Source: Malachius bipustulatus (Eukaryota > Arthropoda > Insecta > Coleoptera > Melyridae). Taken from it: DNA of 64,000 nucleotides. The stretch covers positions 38,269,735-38,333,734 of the forward strand of contig OU342636.1 in assembly GCA_910589415.1 (NCBI GenBank), written 5' to 3'. Positions 36,798-49,213 of the stretch are shown here, in pieces (the first letter of the stretch is position 1; each line of letters starts with the position of its first letter). The notes below the pieces were generated by a model. It was not told where the DNA came from and did not search any database. It worked only from the letters and a program-made list of their open reading frames with translations. Made by a program: the position numbers and the translations under genes.

Positions 36798-37657
36798 CAG
36801 GGTGGTCCAACTTAAAACGTCAGGACTTTACAAAACGATAGATAACGTTAAAATAATGCCAGTTTCTCTAATACACTTATAGCCGGGAAAGCTTCCTTTT
36901 CAAGATACAGGGCGTTGAAGTTTTAGGAAAAAAATAATGTTTTGCGAATATTGTCAAAACGGCTGCTTTAAAAAAATTGAAATTTGGCACGTAGCATGAG
37001 CTAATTATCTTTCATGATTTACGGCTTATGGTGATAAATTGCGAAAACCAGCGGCGGAGATATGGGTGTGCCATTGCCCCTTTTCAAAAAAAAATTGACG
37101 CCACTGACTCTATGGCAAATTTAATAATACTATTCGATGCCCCATGCTTTTTAGAACAAAAAAGTACTCTCTAATTTTTTCACAAGGCGCACCGTTTTCG
37201 AGATAATTCAGGTTTTCTTAGGTAATATCCGTAGCCATTTTAAGAATAACAGACAAATTCTAATCAAATAACTTTTACTTAAATAATTAAATAACAGAAA
37301 TAAACAACACCTAACTAATGTAACAATTGTCAGTAACCATATAGTCAGTGGCGTCAATTTTTTTTTTTAAAGGGGCGATGACACACCCATATCTCCGCCG
37401 CTGGTTTTCGCAATTTATCACCATAAGCCGTAAATCATGAAAGATACTTATAGCTCATGCTTCGCGCCAAATTTCAATTTTTTTAAAGCAGCCGTTTTGA
37501 CAATATTCACAAAACATTATTTTTTTTCCCAAAACTTCAACACCCTGTATCTGGAAAAGGAAGCTTTCCCGGCTATAAGTGTATTATAGAAACTGGCATT
37601 ATTTTAACGTTATCTATCGTTTGGTAAAGTCCTGACGTTTTAAGTTGGACCACCCTG
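36798..37657. mobile_element. Foldback derivative of the DD41D element (non-autonomous)
   Basis: CAGGGTGGTCC starts at 36798 and its inverse ends at 37657, with TA outside each. Arms are about 316 bp. The centre is the 3' end of the transposase element (around 39250-39385) in inverted orientation, so this copy arose from the right end of an element like 37662-39817. It lies directly next to that element with TATA between. Confidence 0.85.
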
Positions 37658-37661
37658 TATA

Positions 37662-39817
37662 CAGGGTGGTCCAACTTAAAACGTCAGGACTTTACCAAAC
37701 GATAGATAACGTTAAAATAATGCCAGTTTCTCTAATACACTTATAGCCGGGAAAGCTTCCTTTTCAAGATACAGGGTGTTGAAGTTTTGGGAAAAAAATA
37801 ATGTTTTGAGAATATTGTCAAAACGGCTGCTTTAAAAAAATTGAAATTTGGCACGCAGCATGATCTAAGTATCTTCCATGATTTACGGCTTATGGTGATA
37901 AATTGCAAAAACCAGTAGCGGAGATATGGGTGTGCAATCGCCCCTTTTCAAAAAAAAAATTGACGCCACTGACTCTATGGCAAATTTAATAATTCTATTC
38001 AATGCCCCATGCTTTTTAGAACAAAAAAGTACTCTCTAATTTTTTTCACAAGGCGCACATTTTTCGAGATAATCAAGATTTTCTTAGGTAATGCTAGGCT
38101 CTTCACATTACAAAACTAATTCAAATTTCACGAAGTATAGACTATGACCAAGTTTTGGCGTTTTAACCAATTTAATATCTGCTTGTTATAAGTGTCACTA
38201 AATCTCTTTACAACAAACTATTGGTATTATTTTCAAACACGATGCTTTTCCGATTTTCTAATCAAGAATATGCTGATATGCATTTTATCTATAGATTTTG
38301 TGATGGAAATGCGGCAGAAGCAGATCTAGAATACCGCAGACGATTTCCCAACAGACGACAGCCACAACATAATGTTTTTTCAAAGATACATAATCAATTC
38401 GTTGAGAGAGGAATAAGGCCCATCATTAGAAATCCTAATCGTCTAAATGTTGATACCGTAAGAAGAAACAACCGCATACTACGTGAATTTACCAGAGATC
38501 CGAGGACAAGTCAAAGAAGAGTGAGTCGAACCACTGGAAATTCTAAAAGCACAATTTTAAGAGTGTTAAAACGGGATCATCGATATCCTTTTCATCTCCA
38601 ACCTGTTCATGGTTTACAACCAGGAGATGAAGATCGCAGGATGGTGTTTTGTAGGTAGCTTCTGGACCAGAATAACGATTTCTTGAGAAATATTCTATGG
38701 ACAGATGAATCGTATTTTACTCGACGTGGGATTGTAAATTTTCACAATCAACATGTGTGGGCTCATGACAATCCTCACGAAATTAGACCACGAAAGTTTC
38801 AACACGAATTTAGTGTCAACATTTGGATAGGAATCTACAATGGTAACCTCTTTGGCCCTTATGAACTCCCACAGCGACTGAATTCTGAAAACTTCCTTGA
38901 GCTTTTGGAGACTGAGAATGCCAATATGTGGGATGACATTCCAGTCGATATGCGAAGACAAGGCTGGTTCCAACTAGATGGGTGTCCGGCATATTTTGGT
39001 GCAAACGTTCGTAATTGGCTGAACACACACTTTGAAGGTCGATGGATTGGTCGCAGTGGTCCATTTGCATGGCCTGCACGGTCTCCAGATTTAACCCCCC
39101 TGGATTTCTATCTTTGGGGTCATCTGAAAGAAATCGTTTATGCAACTCCGATGCCCCATAGAGAGGAACTCTTGCTTAGGATTCGGAACGCTTGTGCAGA
39201 TATTTAATCACGACGTGCTACTTAGTCTAAACAACTCCATCAGAAGACGTTGCCAGTTATGCATTCAACAGAATGGTTATTTCGAACAATTGTTACATTA
39301 GTTAGGTATTGTTTATTCCTGTTATTTAATTATTATTGTAAAAGTTATTTGATTAGAATTTGTCTGTTCTTAAAATGGCTACAGATATTACCTAAGAAAA
39401 CCTGAATTATCTCGAAAACGGTGTGCCTAGTGAAAAAATTATAGAGTACTAATTTGTTCTAAAAAGCATGGGGCATTGAATAGAATTATTAAATTTGCCA
39501 TAGAGTCAGTGGCGTCAATTTTTTTTTTTTGAAAGAGGCGATTACACACCCATATCTCCGCCACTGGTTTTTGAAATTTATCACCATAAGCCGTAAATCA
39601 TGAAAGATACTTAGATCATGCTGCGTGCCAAATTTCAATTTTTTTAAAGCAGCCGTTTTGACAATATTCTCAAAACATTATTTTTTTCCCAAAACTTTAA
39701 CACCCTGTATCTTGAAAAGGAAGCTTTCCCGGCTATAAGTGTATTAGAAAAACTGGCATTATTTTAACGTTATCTATCGTTTGGTAAAGTCCTGACGTTT
39801 TAAGTTGGACCACCCTG
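37662..39817 (+). mobile_element. Full-length DD41D mariner/Tc1-superfamily element
   Basis: The element is 2156 bp with 431-bp terminal inverted repeats (37662-38092 and 39387-39817), CAGGGTGGTCC ends and TA on both sides. It contains a transposase reading frame (38221-39301) broken by one stop and a frameshift. Confidence 0.85.
38221..39301 (+). pseudogene. DD41D-type transposase, one stop and one frameshift
   Basis: The likely start is the ATG at 38242 (MLFRFSNQEYADMHFIY). An N-terminal helix-turn-helix region (as in DUF4817 proteins) is followed by a second HTH-like block (VSRTTGNSKSTILRVLKRD). The catalytic core has WTDES, LDGCPAYFG and SPDLTPLDFYLWG. The third acidic residue is Asp, with 41 residues between it and the second. 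An in-frame TAG at 38656-38658 falls where related proteins usually carry Trp. Near 39200 the frame shifts by one base, and the expected C-terminus continues to the TAG at 39299-39301. Confidence 0.85.
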
Positions 39818-39843
39818 TATATATATATATATATATATATATA

Positions 39844-40397
39844 CAGGGTGTTCTACAAGCTCTATGACAAACTTTGACAGATGGTAGGTTGCTTGATTTT
39901 AAACATATTTTTTTTTAATAAACATGGGTCCGATTCGTTTTTGTTTAGAAGTTACAAGCATTTAAAAAATCGTAATTTTTCAAGTTCAAGGCCCTGTAAA
40001 AGGAAAACGGTTCAAGATAGAGAAAAACGGCTTACATGTCCCTATTTTAACTTTTTATGGACTATCCTATGGTATAGAAACATTTGTACTTTCTTTGATT
40101 TTTTTAAATGTGGAGAAATCTCAGATTTTTTCAAATTTTTTATCACCCTGTATAAACATTTCATCTACATCATTGGATAGTACATGAAAAGTTAAAATAG
40201 GGACATGTAAGCCGTTTTTCTCTATCTTGAACCGTTTTCCTTTTACAGGGCCTTGAACTTGAAAAATTACGATTTTTTAAATGCTTGTAACTTCTAAACA
40301 AAAACGAATCGGACCCATGTTTATTAAAAAAAATGTGTTTAAAATCAAGCAACCTACCATCTGTCAAAGTTTGTCATAGAGCTTGTAGAACACCCTG
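39844..40397. mobile_element. Palindromic CAGGGTG element (554 bp)
   Basis: CAGGGTGTTCTACAAGCTC begins at 39844 and its reverse complement ends at 40397. TA lies on both sides. The arms cover almost the whole element. No transposase. Confidence 0.85.
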
Positions 40398-40403
40398 TAT
40401 ATA

Positions 40404-41590
40404 CAGGGTGTCCCAAAATTCCATGGACATGGAGCAACCACAGATTACTGAAGTAAAAAAAAGTCGCTCGGACCAAACTTATCTCTATTCCAAAATGCTT
40501 CGTTTGTCCGTTAGAGGGCTTCAAAGTCTTTTGAAAATTTTAGTTTTTTTGAAATAGCTCAAAGTCGGCTGATTCCAATTCGATGAAATTTGGTAGGTAA
40601 ATTTCTTATTAAAAGTACTAATTTCTGATGTACATGATAATTTGACGGAAACCCGGGAAGGGGTGAAACTACCTCTACCCTCCATTAAAATCGTCGTAAT
40701 TGTTGATAGGGCAGCAGGAACACTGTTAATGTTTTTTTGTTTGAAAGATACATCGTTTTAGCCCATTTTTGGTCTCTTACAAAAATTTGTATCTCTCCGA
40801 GGTGCTATGTGACAAAATAAATTAGTCGATGGTACCTAATCAAAATTTTATTTCATTCTTTTAATTTGAAACCAAATTTTCAATTGTCAGGTGATTATTT
40901 GATTTAATCTCATAGAAGATGTTTAGTATGGTGCGGTTTTTTTTCAGGTGTTTGCAAACGGTTTTTTTCAAACGCAGTAAACAGTTTGCAAAACGACGAG
41001 GTTCCAAGAAAAGTTAAAATCATTTTTTTGCGCAGGATGGAACTTTCTAGGGTCCAAACCGACGCCCACATCGAGCATCTTTTATGAAATTAGATCAAAT
41101 AATCACCTGACAATTGAAAATTTGATTCCAAATTAAAAGAATGAAATAAAAATTTAGTTATCATCGACTAATTTATTTTATCACATAGCACCTCGGAAAG
41201 ATACAGATTTTTGTAGGAGACCAAAAATGGGCTAAAACTAGGTATCTTTCAAACAAAAAAACATGTACAGCGTTCCTGCTACCCTATCAACAATTACGAT
41301 CGATTTTAATGGAGGGTAGGGGTAGTTTCACCCCTTCCCGGGTTTCCGTCAAATTATCATGTACATCAGAAATTAGTACTTTTAATAAGAAATTTACCTA
41401 CCAAATTTTATCGAATTGGAATCAGCCGATCTTGAGCTATTTCAAAAAAACTAAAATTTTCAAAAGACTTTGAAGCCCTCTAGCGGACAAACGAAGCATT
41501 TTGGTATAGAGATAAGTTTGGTCCGAGCGACTTTTTTTTACCTCAGTAATCTGTGGTTGCTCCATGTCCATGGAATATTGGGACACCCTG
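40404..41590. mobile_element. Palindromic CAGGGTG element (1187 bp)
   Basis: CAGGGTGTCCCAAAATTCC begins at 40404 and its inverse ends at 41590. Each arm is about 590 bp and the element is nearly a full palindrome. It starts six bases after the previous element ends, with TATATA in the gap. Confidence 0.85.
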
Positions 41591-41701
41591 TATATATCGA
41601 AATATATATATAAAAAATCGAAATGTATATATATATCGATATATATATAAAATCGAAAAATCGTGATTTTGGAGAAATAAATATATATATATATATATAT
41701 A
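41591..41701. repeat. AT microsatellite with an outer inverted repeat
   Basis: TA and AT runs surround AAAATCGAAAAATCGTGATT (about 41650). The same sequence appears inverted just beyond the next element (about 42562-42600). Confidence 0.7.
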
Positions 41702-42552
41702 CAGGGTGATTGATTGAAACGCCACATTAGAAAAAATTCGACTTCCAAATGATCTAGGAATCTGAAATTTGGAACTTAGGCAACATACCTAATAACGAGT
41801 CAAAATGAAATATTACCAAGATGGCAGCACATTTAAAAATGGCGAAAGCAATGACCATCTTTGTTTTTTTAAATGGGACACCCTATATTTTATTGCATTT
41901 TCAGATTGTCTGAGAAAATGTAATAACAATAATGTTTATAGTTGCATTTTAAATTGAGTAGGCTATGAGTTATAAACAAGTGAAAATCGCAATTTTACAA
42001 CTTTAAACCCATTTACCACGAAAACGGCTGAAGATATCAGAAAACGGCTTACATGTCTCTATCTTAAATTTTTATCTGGTATCCTACTGTATAGTTTAAA
42101 TGTTTATACAGGGTGATGAAAAATCTGATAATTTTCACCACCTTGTATAAACATTTCAACTGCATAATTGGATGCCTTATAAAAAGTTAAGATAGGAACA
42201 TGTAAGCCGTTTTTTGATATTATGGGCCGTTTTTGTGGTAAATGGGTTTAAAGTTGGAAAATTGCGATTTTTACTTGTTTATAACTCATAGCCTACTCAA
42301 TTTAAAATGCAACTATAAGCATTATTGTTATTACATTTTCTCAGACAATCTGAAAATGCAATAAAATATAGGGTGTCCCATTTAAAAAAACAAAGATGGC
42401 CATTGCTTTCGCCATTTTCAAATGTGCTGCCATCTTGGTAATATTTCATTTTGACTCGTTATTAGGTATGTTGCCTAAGTTCCAAATTTCAGATTCCTAG
42501 ATCATTTGGAAGTCGATTTTTTTCTAATGTGGCGTTTCAATCAATCACCCTG
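41702..42552. mobile_element. Palindromic CAGGGTG element (851 bp)
   Basis: CAGGGTGATTGATTGAAACG begins at 41702 and its inverse ends at 42552 between TA dinucleotides. Arms are about 400 bp. A diverged half copy lies at about 47330-47810. No transposase. Confidence 0.85.
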
Positions 42553-42559
42553 TATATAT

Positions 42560-44210
42560 ATATATATTTATTTCTCCAAAATCACGATTTTTCGATTTTC
42601 AAAACGCTCCTGTAGCTTTATCTTTCAAGATTAGTGAACGAAATTTTGGATTCTTGTAAAGCTGAGGAATGACTTTAGATTTTCGTTGAAAAAATTTCCA
42701 AAAGTCACGTTACTTCTACAGGGTGTCCTTTCAAAGTTCCAAGAATCCGGTTCTTGAGGCACGGTTTCTGGCCGCAGTTTTCAATCTAGGGGGCTGAAAT
42801 TTTTGTGAGAGTAAGATGTCCACAAGGAGTGGTCTGGTATTGCATTTGAGGAAAATCGGCCGAGCCGTTTCAAAATGGCGACCATTTGAATTTTCGGAAA
42901 ATTTACTATTTTTTGAATCCATGTATGAGCAAGATGGCAAAAAAACTTTCACATCAAGTTAACAGGATTGAAAGAAAATTAATTGAAATTTGAGTTAATG
43001 CAAAAAAATTTGAATTTTTTCCATTAATAAGCCAGTGGCGTGGGTAGGAAAAGAATGAAAATGGCTTAATTTCTATAACAGTTTTTGAGCACATTTTTGA
43101 AGGAATTGAACTAAAATTTTTACAGTAGACAACTATACTAATACTCTTTAATCTTCAAAAATTTCAAGAATCAAATAAAAAAAATGGCGGAGATACCTAT
43201 TTAAATTTATTTTACATGATGTAAATTTCTCTAAAATTTTAAAAACGCTCTAGTAGCTTCATCTTTCAAGATTAGTGGAAGAAATTTTTTACTCTTGTAA
43301 AACTTCGAGATGACGTTAAATTTTCGTTGAAATTTTTTTCAAAAGTCGCGTTACTTCTACAGGGTGTCCTTTAAAATTTCGAAACATCCGGTCCTGTGGC
43401 ACGGTTTTCTGGTAGCAGTTTTCAATCTAGGAGGCTGAAATTTTTATGGGAGGAAGATATTATCCACAAGTAGTGGTCTGGTATTGCATTTTTTGAGCAA
43501 AATCGATCGAGCCGTTTCAAAATGGCGGCTTTTTGAATTTTAGGGAAAAAGGTTATTTTTTAGTCCCTGTATAAGCAATATAGAAAGAAAACTTTTCACA
43601 ACAAAATAATGAGGATGACAATTAAAGGCTTGTTTAATAACTTAACGATTGAATGTAATATTCAGACCCGGGACTGCTTGATTTAAAACCAGCACCAGCA
43701 CCAGACCAGCGCACCGTTTTCATCGCGCTCGGCTCGGGCGGGACCACCCATGCAGATATGACTGCTCCTGCCAACCCCAATTGCAGAAAATAAAAACTCC
43801 TACAAACCTGTATTAACAAGATTGGACTAAAATGATTTGAAATTTGAATTAATGCAATAAAATTTTTATTATTTTCATTAGTAAGCTAGTGGCGTGGGTA
43901 AGAAAATGGTAAAAATGGCTAAATTTCTTTAATTGATTATGAGCACATTTTTGAGGGAATTTACCTGAAATTTTCGGAGTAGACAACTACACTAATAGCT
44001 TGTAACTCTCCAAAATTTAAAGAAGCAAATAAGAGAAATGGCGGAGTTTTTCGAATTTTTTTACATGATGTTTATTTCTCTAAAATTTCAAATGTTCGGT
44101 TTTCAGAACTCGCCTGTAACTTTTTAAAGTTAGTCAGTGGCGGGTATATAGGACAAGAGACGAAATTGTTAAATTTTGCCAATTTTTTTTTGGTTTATTA
44201 TATGTAAAAA
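42560..44210. repeat. Diverged tandem repeats, unit about 650-860 bp
   Basis: AAAACGCTC.TGTAGCTT, CTTTCAAGATTAGTG, CTACAGGGTGTCCTTT, GGTCTGGTATTGCATTT and AGCCAGTGGCGTGGGTA occur in order from about 42590 and again from about 43240. A third, partial unit starts near 44065. All copies are diverged. No coding content. Confidence 0.75.
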
Positions 44211-44389
44211 TCTATTTTATGGCACGCTTTCAAACGAAATGAAATGAAATTTTCACAGTAAACCACTACGTAAATTCGACCTGACTATTGAAAAATTCAG
44301 AAAGCCAATTTAAAAGGCGGCAAAAATTTTCATAGTTGAATCGCATAAAAATACACTGTTTCTGCGATTGATGCGCAAGAAGGTTTTTT

Positions 44390-44640
44390 GTAAGTCTAAC
44401 CGTTACGCCGGTAGAGGGCGTTAGAAAAACATATTCCCGTTCACTCTCTATGTTTTTGGGTCATTGAACACGAATCGTAAGTTTGCTGGCAAAAATATGG
44501 CACGGAAGCTTTTTTTTGCACTTTTTTTTCCGAAATTTTGGCTCTTTTTTTCTTCAGTTTGTGGCCTAAATCTCAGAAAGGAAGCGTATTTTCGACAAGT
44601 CCATTCTGTGCTTTGGTTTTTTTTTTTGCAACAGCCAGAC
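44390..44640. repeat. Dispersed third copy of the 36000-36650 repeat
   Basis: GTAAGTCTAACCG, GGTAGAGGGCG and CAGAAAGGAAGCGTATTTTC match the order seen at 36000-36650. Confidence 0.7.
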
Positions 44641-44984
44641 TATAATGATAACAGCGTGCGTTATCTTGCTTTATGATAATTATTGATGAAATTTGATTTA
44701 AAAATTGTCGGTAGAAATTTTTCTTCGTGAAAATATCTCCATGAAACACTCCAGTTGCCATTTTCTCCTGGAAGATTGAAATTTAGACTTTTTGCCTTCT
44801 TTAATACCTAGGTAAACTGGCTCCGGTAAGTTCTTTATTCAATATATTATACTATTGAGAATTATTAAATTGCAAACGATTACAATTTACCTATTATTAA
44901 TGTTGCATTGTGGAACAAAAGTTGTTGGAAAATGCAAAAATATATTTTTTGTACTCTTAATGAATGAAACTTACTTAATGAACA

Positions 44985-45130
44985 AACAAAAACTTAATGA
45001 AGCTTTTGATTGGTCCAAAAGCTGTAAATTTGATAAACAGAGCAAAGCTGTGAATAGGAACGATAACTGGCAGTTTCTAAGAATCAACGCGTGCGCACTC
45101 GGTACTCGGTACTAGAAGTTATTGTTGCAA
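44985..45130. repeat. Dispersed repeat, inverted partner at about 54105-54225
   Basis: GCTTTTGATTGGTCCAAAAG, AACAGAGCAAAGCTGTGAAT and the region up to CTCGGTACT match the reverse complement of about 54105-54220. This looks like a short mobile repeat in opposite orientation 9 kb apart. Confidence 0.65.
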
Positions 45131-46419
45131 TTATTATTAAAATATCAATATCTGTAAATCAAGATTATCTATGTACCTAATTATTATTATTGCCCCGTGT
45201 GAAACTTCTAGAAACATTTTATTACAAACGTTAGTAAGAAGAGAGGGATTAGGTAGAATATGTGAAGACAATTTTATTTTATTTTAAAAACAACGCTGTC
45301 CAGAGGAGTTCCTATTATAGGTCATTTCAGCGAATCAAGATCAAGAAGTTCCTGGAAAGGATGTCTGGGTCAAATAAAAAGATGTCTTTAAATTAAAAAT
45401 AATACGTAGGTCAGATAGGGTAAAATGTACCTATTATAGTGAAGACGAGAGTTCCATATTCCATATTTTCGTCAATTGAGAGAAAAATCCGCATGAAAAC
45501 GTCGGATATTTTATGGCTTTTTGTCTAATTTATTGCATTTGCTTGAAAGGTTTATAGCCTGCAGCTGCAAATTCAAAGCGAGTGACCTGCACCTGCACAA
45601 GGGGAGAAACAAGGATGGGAGATGCGATGTCCTTGGAACAATTATTATGTATTGTATTTGTATTCACTTGCGTTGGGAATAATCACCTTTTAAATCTGTA
45701 TGGGCGATCGCGTTTTTACAGCCGACCAGAGAAATCCCGGGGTAGGGGCTGCTTCTTGATGCTCGAGAGCCAGCGCGACTGCGCGAGACTAGCGTGGCGA
45801 GCGCGTGCCGGCGTGAGTCGTCTCACACCTTTCATAACAACGTGTAGCGCTGTTGCCACGTTCTCTTAAAAACGAGGCAGCATCTCAACACGGGGAAAGT
45901 TAAAATTAGTTGAATTTTTAAATTGTGGTGTATTAATTAAGGGCTTATTAGGTTCTTGGTTAATATTTTTATAATTAAAATTAGTAAATGTTTTTTTTTT
46001 GTGATTACACATTCAAATTGATGGGCCATGTACCTAGGAAATGCAAAAATGGTCGGAAAAATTTCAGAAATCGACTCTTCATTTTTACAATAGGTAAAAA
46101 AGTTATTATCCCTTTTATTCTTAAAATACGATTTTATACATGGCGGTCGATTTTGACTGCCCAGTTACTGAAATTTTTTTTAGTAGGTAGCCTTAGTTTT
46201 ACATTTTTGTAAATATTTTGTAAACGAGGCCTGATCTTGAAAAAAAAAATTCTTCCTCATGTAAAATACGATTTTCTATATAACGTTCGATTTTGGCTGT
46301 TCAGTTACCAAACACCCTGTATAGTTAGATCGAGGTTCCCACGCCAGTGCCACTGGCAAGGTGGCAAGTAGTTTCCCCTCTTTATTCCACGAGGGTGGCT
46401 GCGTCATATGAATTCAAGG
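45131..46419. other. Intron 3 segment with a GC-rich patch
   Basis: About 45700-45870 is GC- and CpG-richer than its surroundings and ends GCTGTTGCCACGTTCTC, like the GTGCAGTGTTGCCACG termini. The 95-residue ORF over it resembles nothing I know. A lone ACACCCTGTA end lies at 46309-46321. Confidence 0.4.
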
Positions 46420-46678
46420 GCAAGGGATGAAATCACGAGTGAGGGAGGGAGTGGAGTCACGACGAGTCGAGCTCAGTTGCTCAGTTCAGTCCAGTCTCAG
46501 TCAGAGCAGAGTTCAGTCACAGTTGTTGTTGCGCGCGGTGGTGTCGACTGTCGGTGGTTGGTTGAAAATTGAATTGAAAACGTTGGCCGCGTCAAGTTAA
46601 CTGGAAACTGGAAGTTGCTTGTTTATATTTTTTTAAGTGAAAAGTGAGAAAAGTTTACTAATGCAAAATGCAATGCAG
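46420..46678 (+). promoter_or_regulatory. Candidate alternative first exon and promoter, donor at 46678|46679
   Basis: A repeat-free, GC-richer block has several TCAGT initiator words (CTCAGTTGCTCAGTTCAGTC, about 46470-46515). It ends in ATGCAG|GTGAAT. Of three close ATGs, the one at 46668 ends in phase 2 and joins the exon 4 acceptor in frame (Met-Gln-Cys-Ser). The other two would stop a few codons into exon 4. Confidence 0.45.
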
Positions 46679-47329
46679 GTGAATAAAAATTTTACGGTGC
46701 TCTCGATTATCGTTTTGTCGGCTTTGATTTTTTTGAAACGCAATTAATTAATTAACTCACTTCTATAAACTGCCATGTTATTATTGTTTGGTTAAAGTTT
46801 TGTTTACTCTGTGGGTAGACTTGACTTGTATTCTCGGTGGTAACGCTTTATTAACGCTTTAATAACGCTAACACTAGAAATTCGCCGGCGCAATTTTGGA
46901 TGCACTGAAAATTATAATTTATAACTAAAACTAATTTGTTTTGGTACCCTCTACTGGTCTTGCTCCGGGTTGAAGTGTACGAATTATTTGGATTTGTGAG
47001 GGAGCGAGGGGGTTAGTGAAAAAATATTTCTCTGAGCTACCACCCCTCTGAGAAGTTACAATACAACAGTCATAATGACGACTCGATATAAACAAACAAT
47101 TTCTGGGTTTTATTTCAGGGGCGTAGGTGCAGGATTTGAAATATTTTTGAAGTAAAAAGATTAAAAAAGCTGCTACTGGATCTTCGGAATCCTGATTTTT
47201 TTATTTTTTTTTGAGAAATTGTGTTCCTATAGATTTTTTTTCAATTCTGGCATGTTTTTTGAATAATTTATTAAATGCCTTTTTCTATTTGGCTTTGTTG
47301 GGAACTGGCTATAATTTTTTGTTACACGA
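46679..47329. other. Intron 3 segment
   Basis: I see nothing beyond AT-rich sequence. Confidence 0.4.
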
Positions 47330-48242
47330 AAATGGTGTGTCAAAGTGAAGAAAATTACCAGATGATTTTTAATCACCCTGTACCTATAAAAATTTGATCC
47401 ACACAATAGGAATAGGATGCTACCATTAAAAATTAGGATGGGGACTTGTAAGCCGTTTTCCGATAGTTGGAGCCGTTTCCTCGCGATGTAGGTACACTGT
47501 TGCCTTTAAAATGAGAAACTGCGCTTTTCAGTTGTTTATAACTCATAAACCCACTCATTTTAGACTGCAACTAAAAAAACCATTCTTATCGGATTTTTTC
47601 GGGAAATATGAAAAAACAAAAATATACAGGTGTCCTATTTAAAAAATAATCTTCACCTTCAAATGACCACGAAATTGGTCCACAAGGTCAAAGTCATCAG
47701 TACAGTACAGTCAGATGACCCCCATTGTCTTGAATAATTTTTTTGTAGGTATCAGGCTTACCAACAGATATCACGGCTCGAAGATTGAAATGAATCACCC
47801 TTTATAAAGTAAACGTGGAATATTAAGAGACAAAAATAATGGCAAAAAAATTGGGCATCAGAAGTACGAATAAAAAAATATCGAGAAAAGTGAAAAACTC
47901 TGAAGGGGTAGCGTGATTCACCCCCTTTTCAGGCAAGCAGGGTAAATTGAGTTGCGATATTATGAACGGTTTTCTGTGGTGATTTTTGATTGTCAATTTT
48001 TTTTTTTCAAATCATTTCCAAAAATATGGAGGTGAATTTTTATCCACCTTCAAGGGGCTGGTTGCTGTAACTTCGTGCGGGAGGCTTGAGTTTTTTTTTT
48101 AAAGTTGCCCGCGCTTAATAAATAAATCGAAAGTTTAGCAATTTTTATGTTTTTTCGATCTTTCAGTTTTGAGTTAAAAAAATGCAAAAAAAGGTCAATT
48201 TTATAATTTAATTTATTTTCTATTGATCTAAAAAAAAATATG
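47330..48242. repeat. Diverged half copy of the 41702-42552 element, and AT-rich sequence
   Basis: CACCCTGTA, TGTAAGCCGTTTTC, GTTTATAACTCATA and ACAGGTGTCCTATTTAAAAA match one arm of 41702-42552 in order (about 47373-47645). The rest is weakly similar or unique. Confidence 0.6.
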
Positions 48243-49213
48243 CAAGGTGTTCCTTGACTCAGTAATGAAACATTTTTTTTTAATTGGACAGTCTGATTCT
48301 TCAGACTAAAATAAACAAAAATTTCCTGTTAACGTCGTGTGTCCGGAAAAGCGGCGTTTTTGAGATACGCGCCGTGTCGAGGAAATGTTTATTTTTCCAG
48401 TTTTTTTGAAGATATCTCGGGAACCGTATGAGATACAATGTTCAGCTCTTATACACACTATGTGCTCACTGATCCCCTTATTTTCGCCGTAAAATAAAGG
48501 TTTTAAAAAAATTCAGTGGCGTAGATTTAGGGTATTTTGAAGGTTTCGATCCCCTAATTTCTACGCCACTGGAATAAATGAGATTTTAAGCAGCGCCTTT
48601 GAACTGTCCATGTTTTCTGCACCAAAAAGGTACTCTTGGTTAACGGCTCTAAAATGAACCGTTTCCGAGAAAAATGGCATTTTATGAGAGAAAACGTTAC
48701 TTTTTTAACGATTTTTCAACAGCATTTTGGAAAAATGAAAGTAAATGAAAACTTATTCCTATAATTAATGTTTTCTCTCATAAAATTACATTTTTCTCGG
48801 AAACGGCTATCTTTAGAGCCGTTAACCAAGAGTACCTTTTTGGTATAGAAAACATGGACGGTTCAAAGGCGCTTCTTAAAATCGCATTTATTGCAGTGGC
48901 GTAGAAGTTAGGGGATCGAAACCCTCGAAATACCCTAAATCTACGCCACTGGATTTTTTTAACGCGTTTATTTTACGGCGAAAACGAGGGGATCAGTGAG
49001 CACATAGTGTGTATAAGAGCTGAACATTGTATCTCATACGGTTCCGGAGATATCGTCAAAAACAAAAAACCTGGAAAGAGAATATTTCTTCGACACCTTG
49101 CTATACCTATCTCAAAAACTGTGCATTTCCGGACACACCTTATAATGGGAAGTTTTTTTGTTTATTTTAACCTGAAGAAATGAAGTTTGGCCAACCTTAC
49201 AGTAAACACCCTG
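48243..49213. mobile_element. Palindromic CAGGGTG-type element, copy 1
   Basis: The right end CACCCTG finishes at 49213. The left end (48243) is a diverged form of it. Arms of about 480 bp share GTGTCCGGAAA, ATCTCATACGGTTCC, CAGTGGCGTAG and TTCTCTCATAAAAT in mirrored order. The same family occurs at 55697-56622, and a terminal piece lies at about 52738-52766. Confidence 0.8.

Noticed and set aside
38221..38658. Two separate small genes at 38221-38658 and 38683-39207
   Set aside because: They are in the same frame and separated by a single TAG. Together they make one transposase with N-terminal HTH and catalytic parts.
45582..45869. 95-residue ORF in a GC-richer patch
   Set aside because: No family resemblance, no splice context, and the patch composition explains the open frame.
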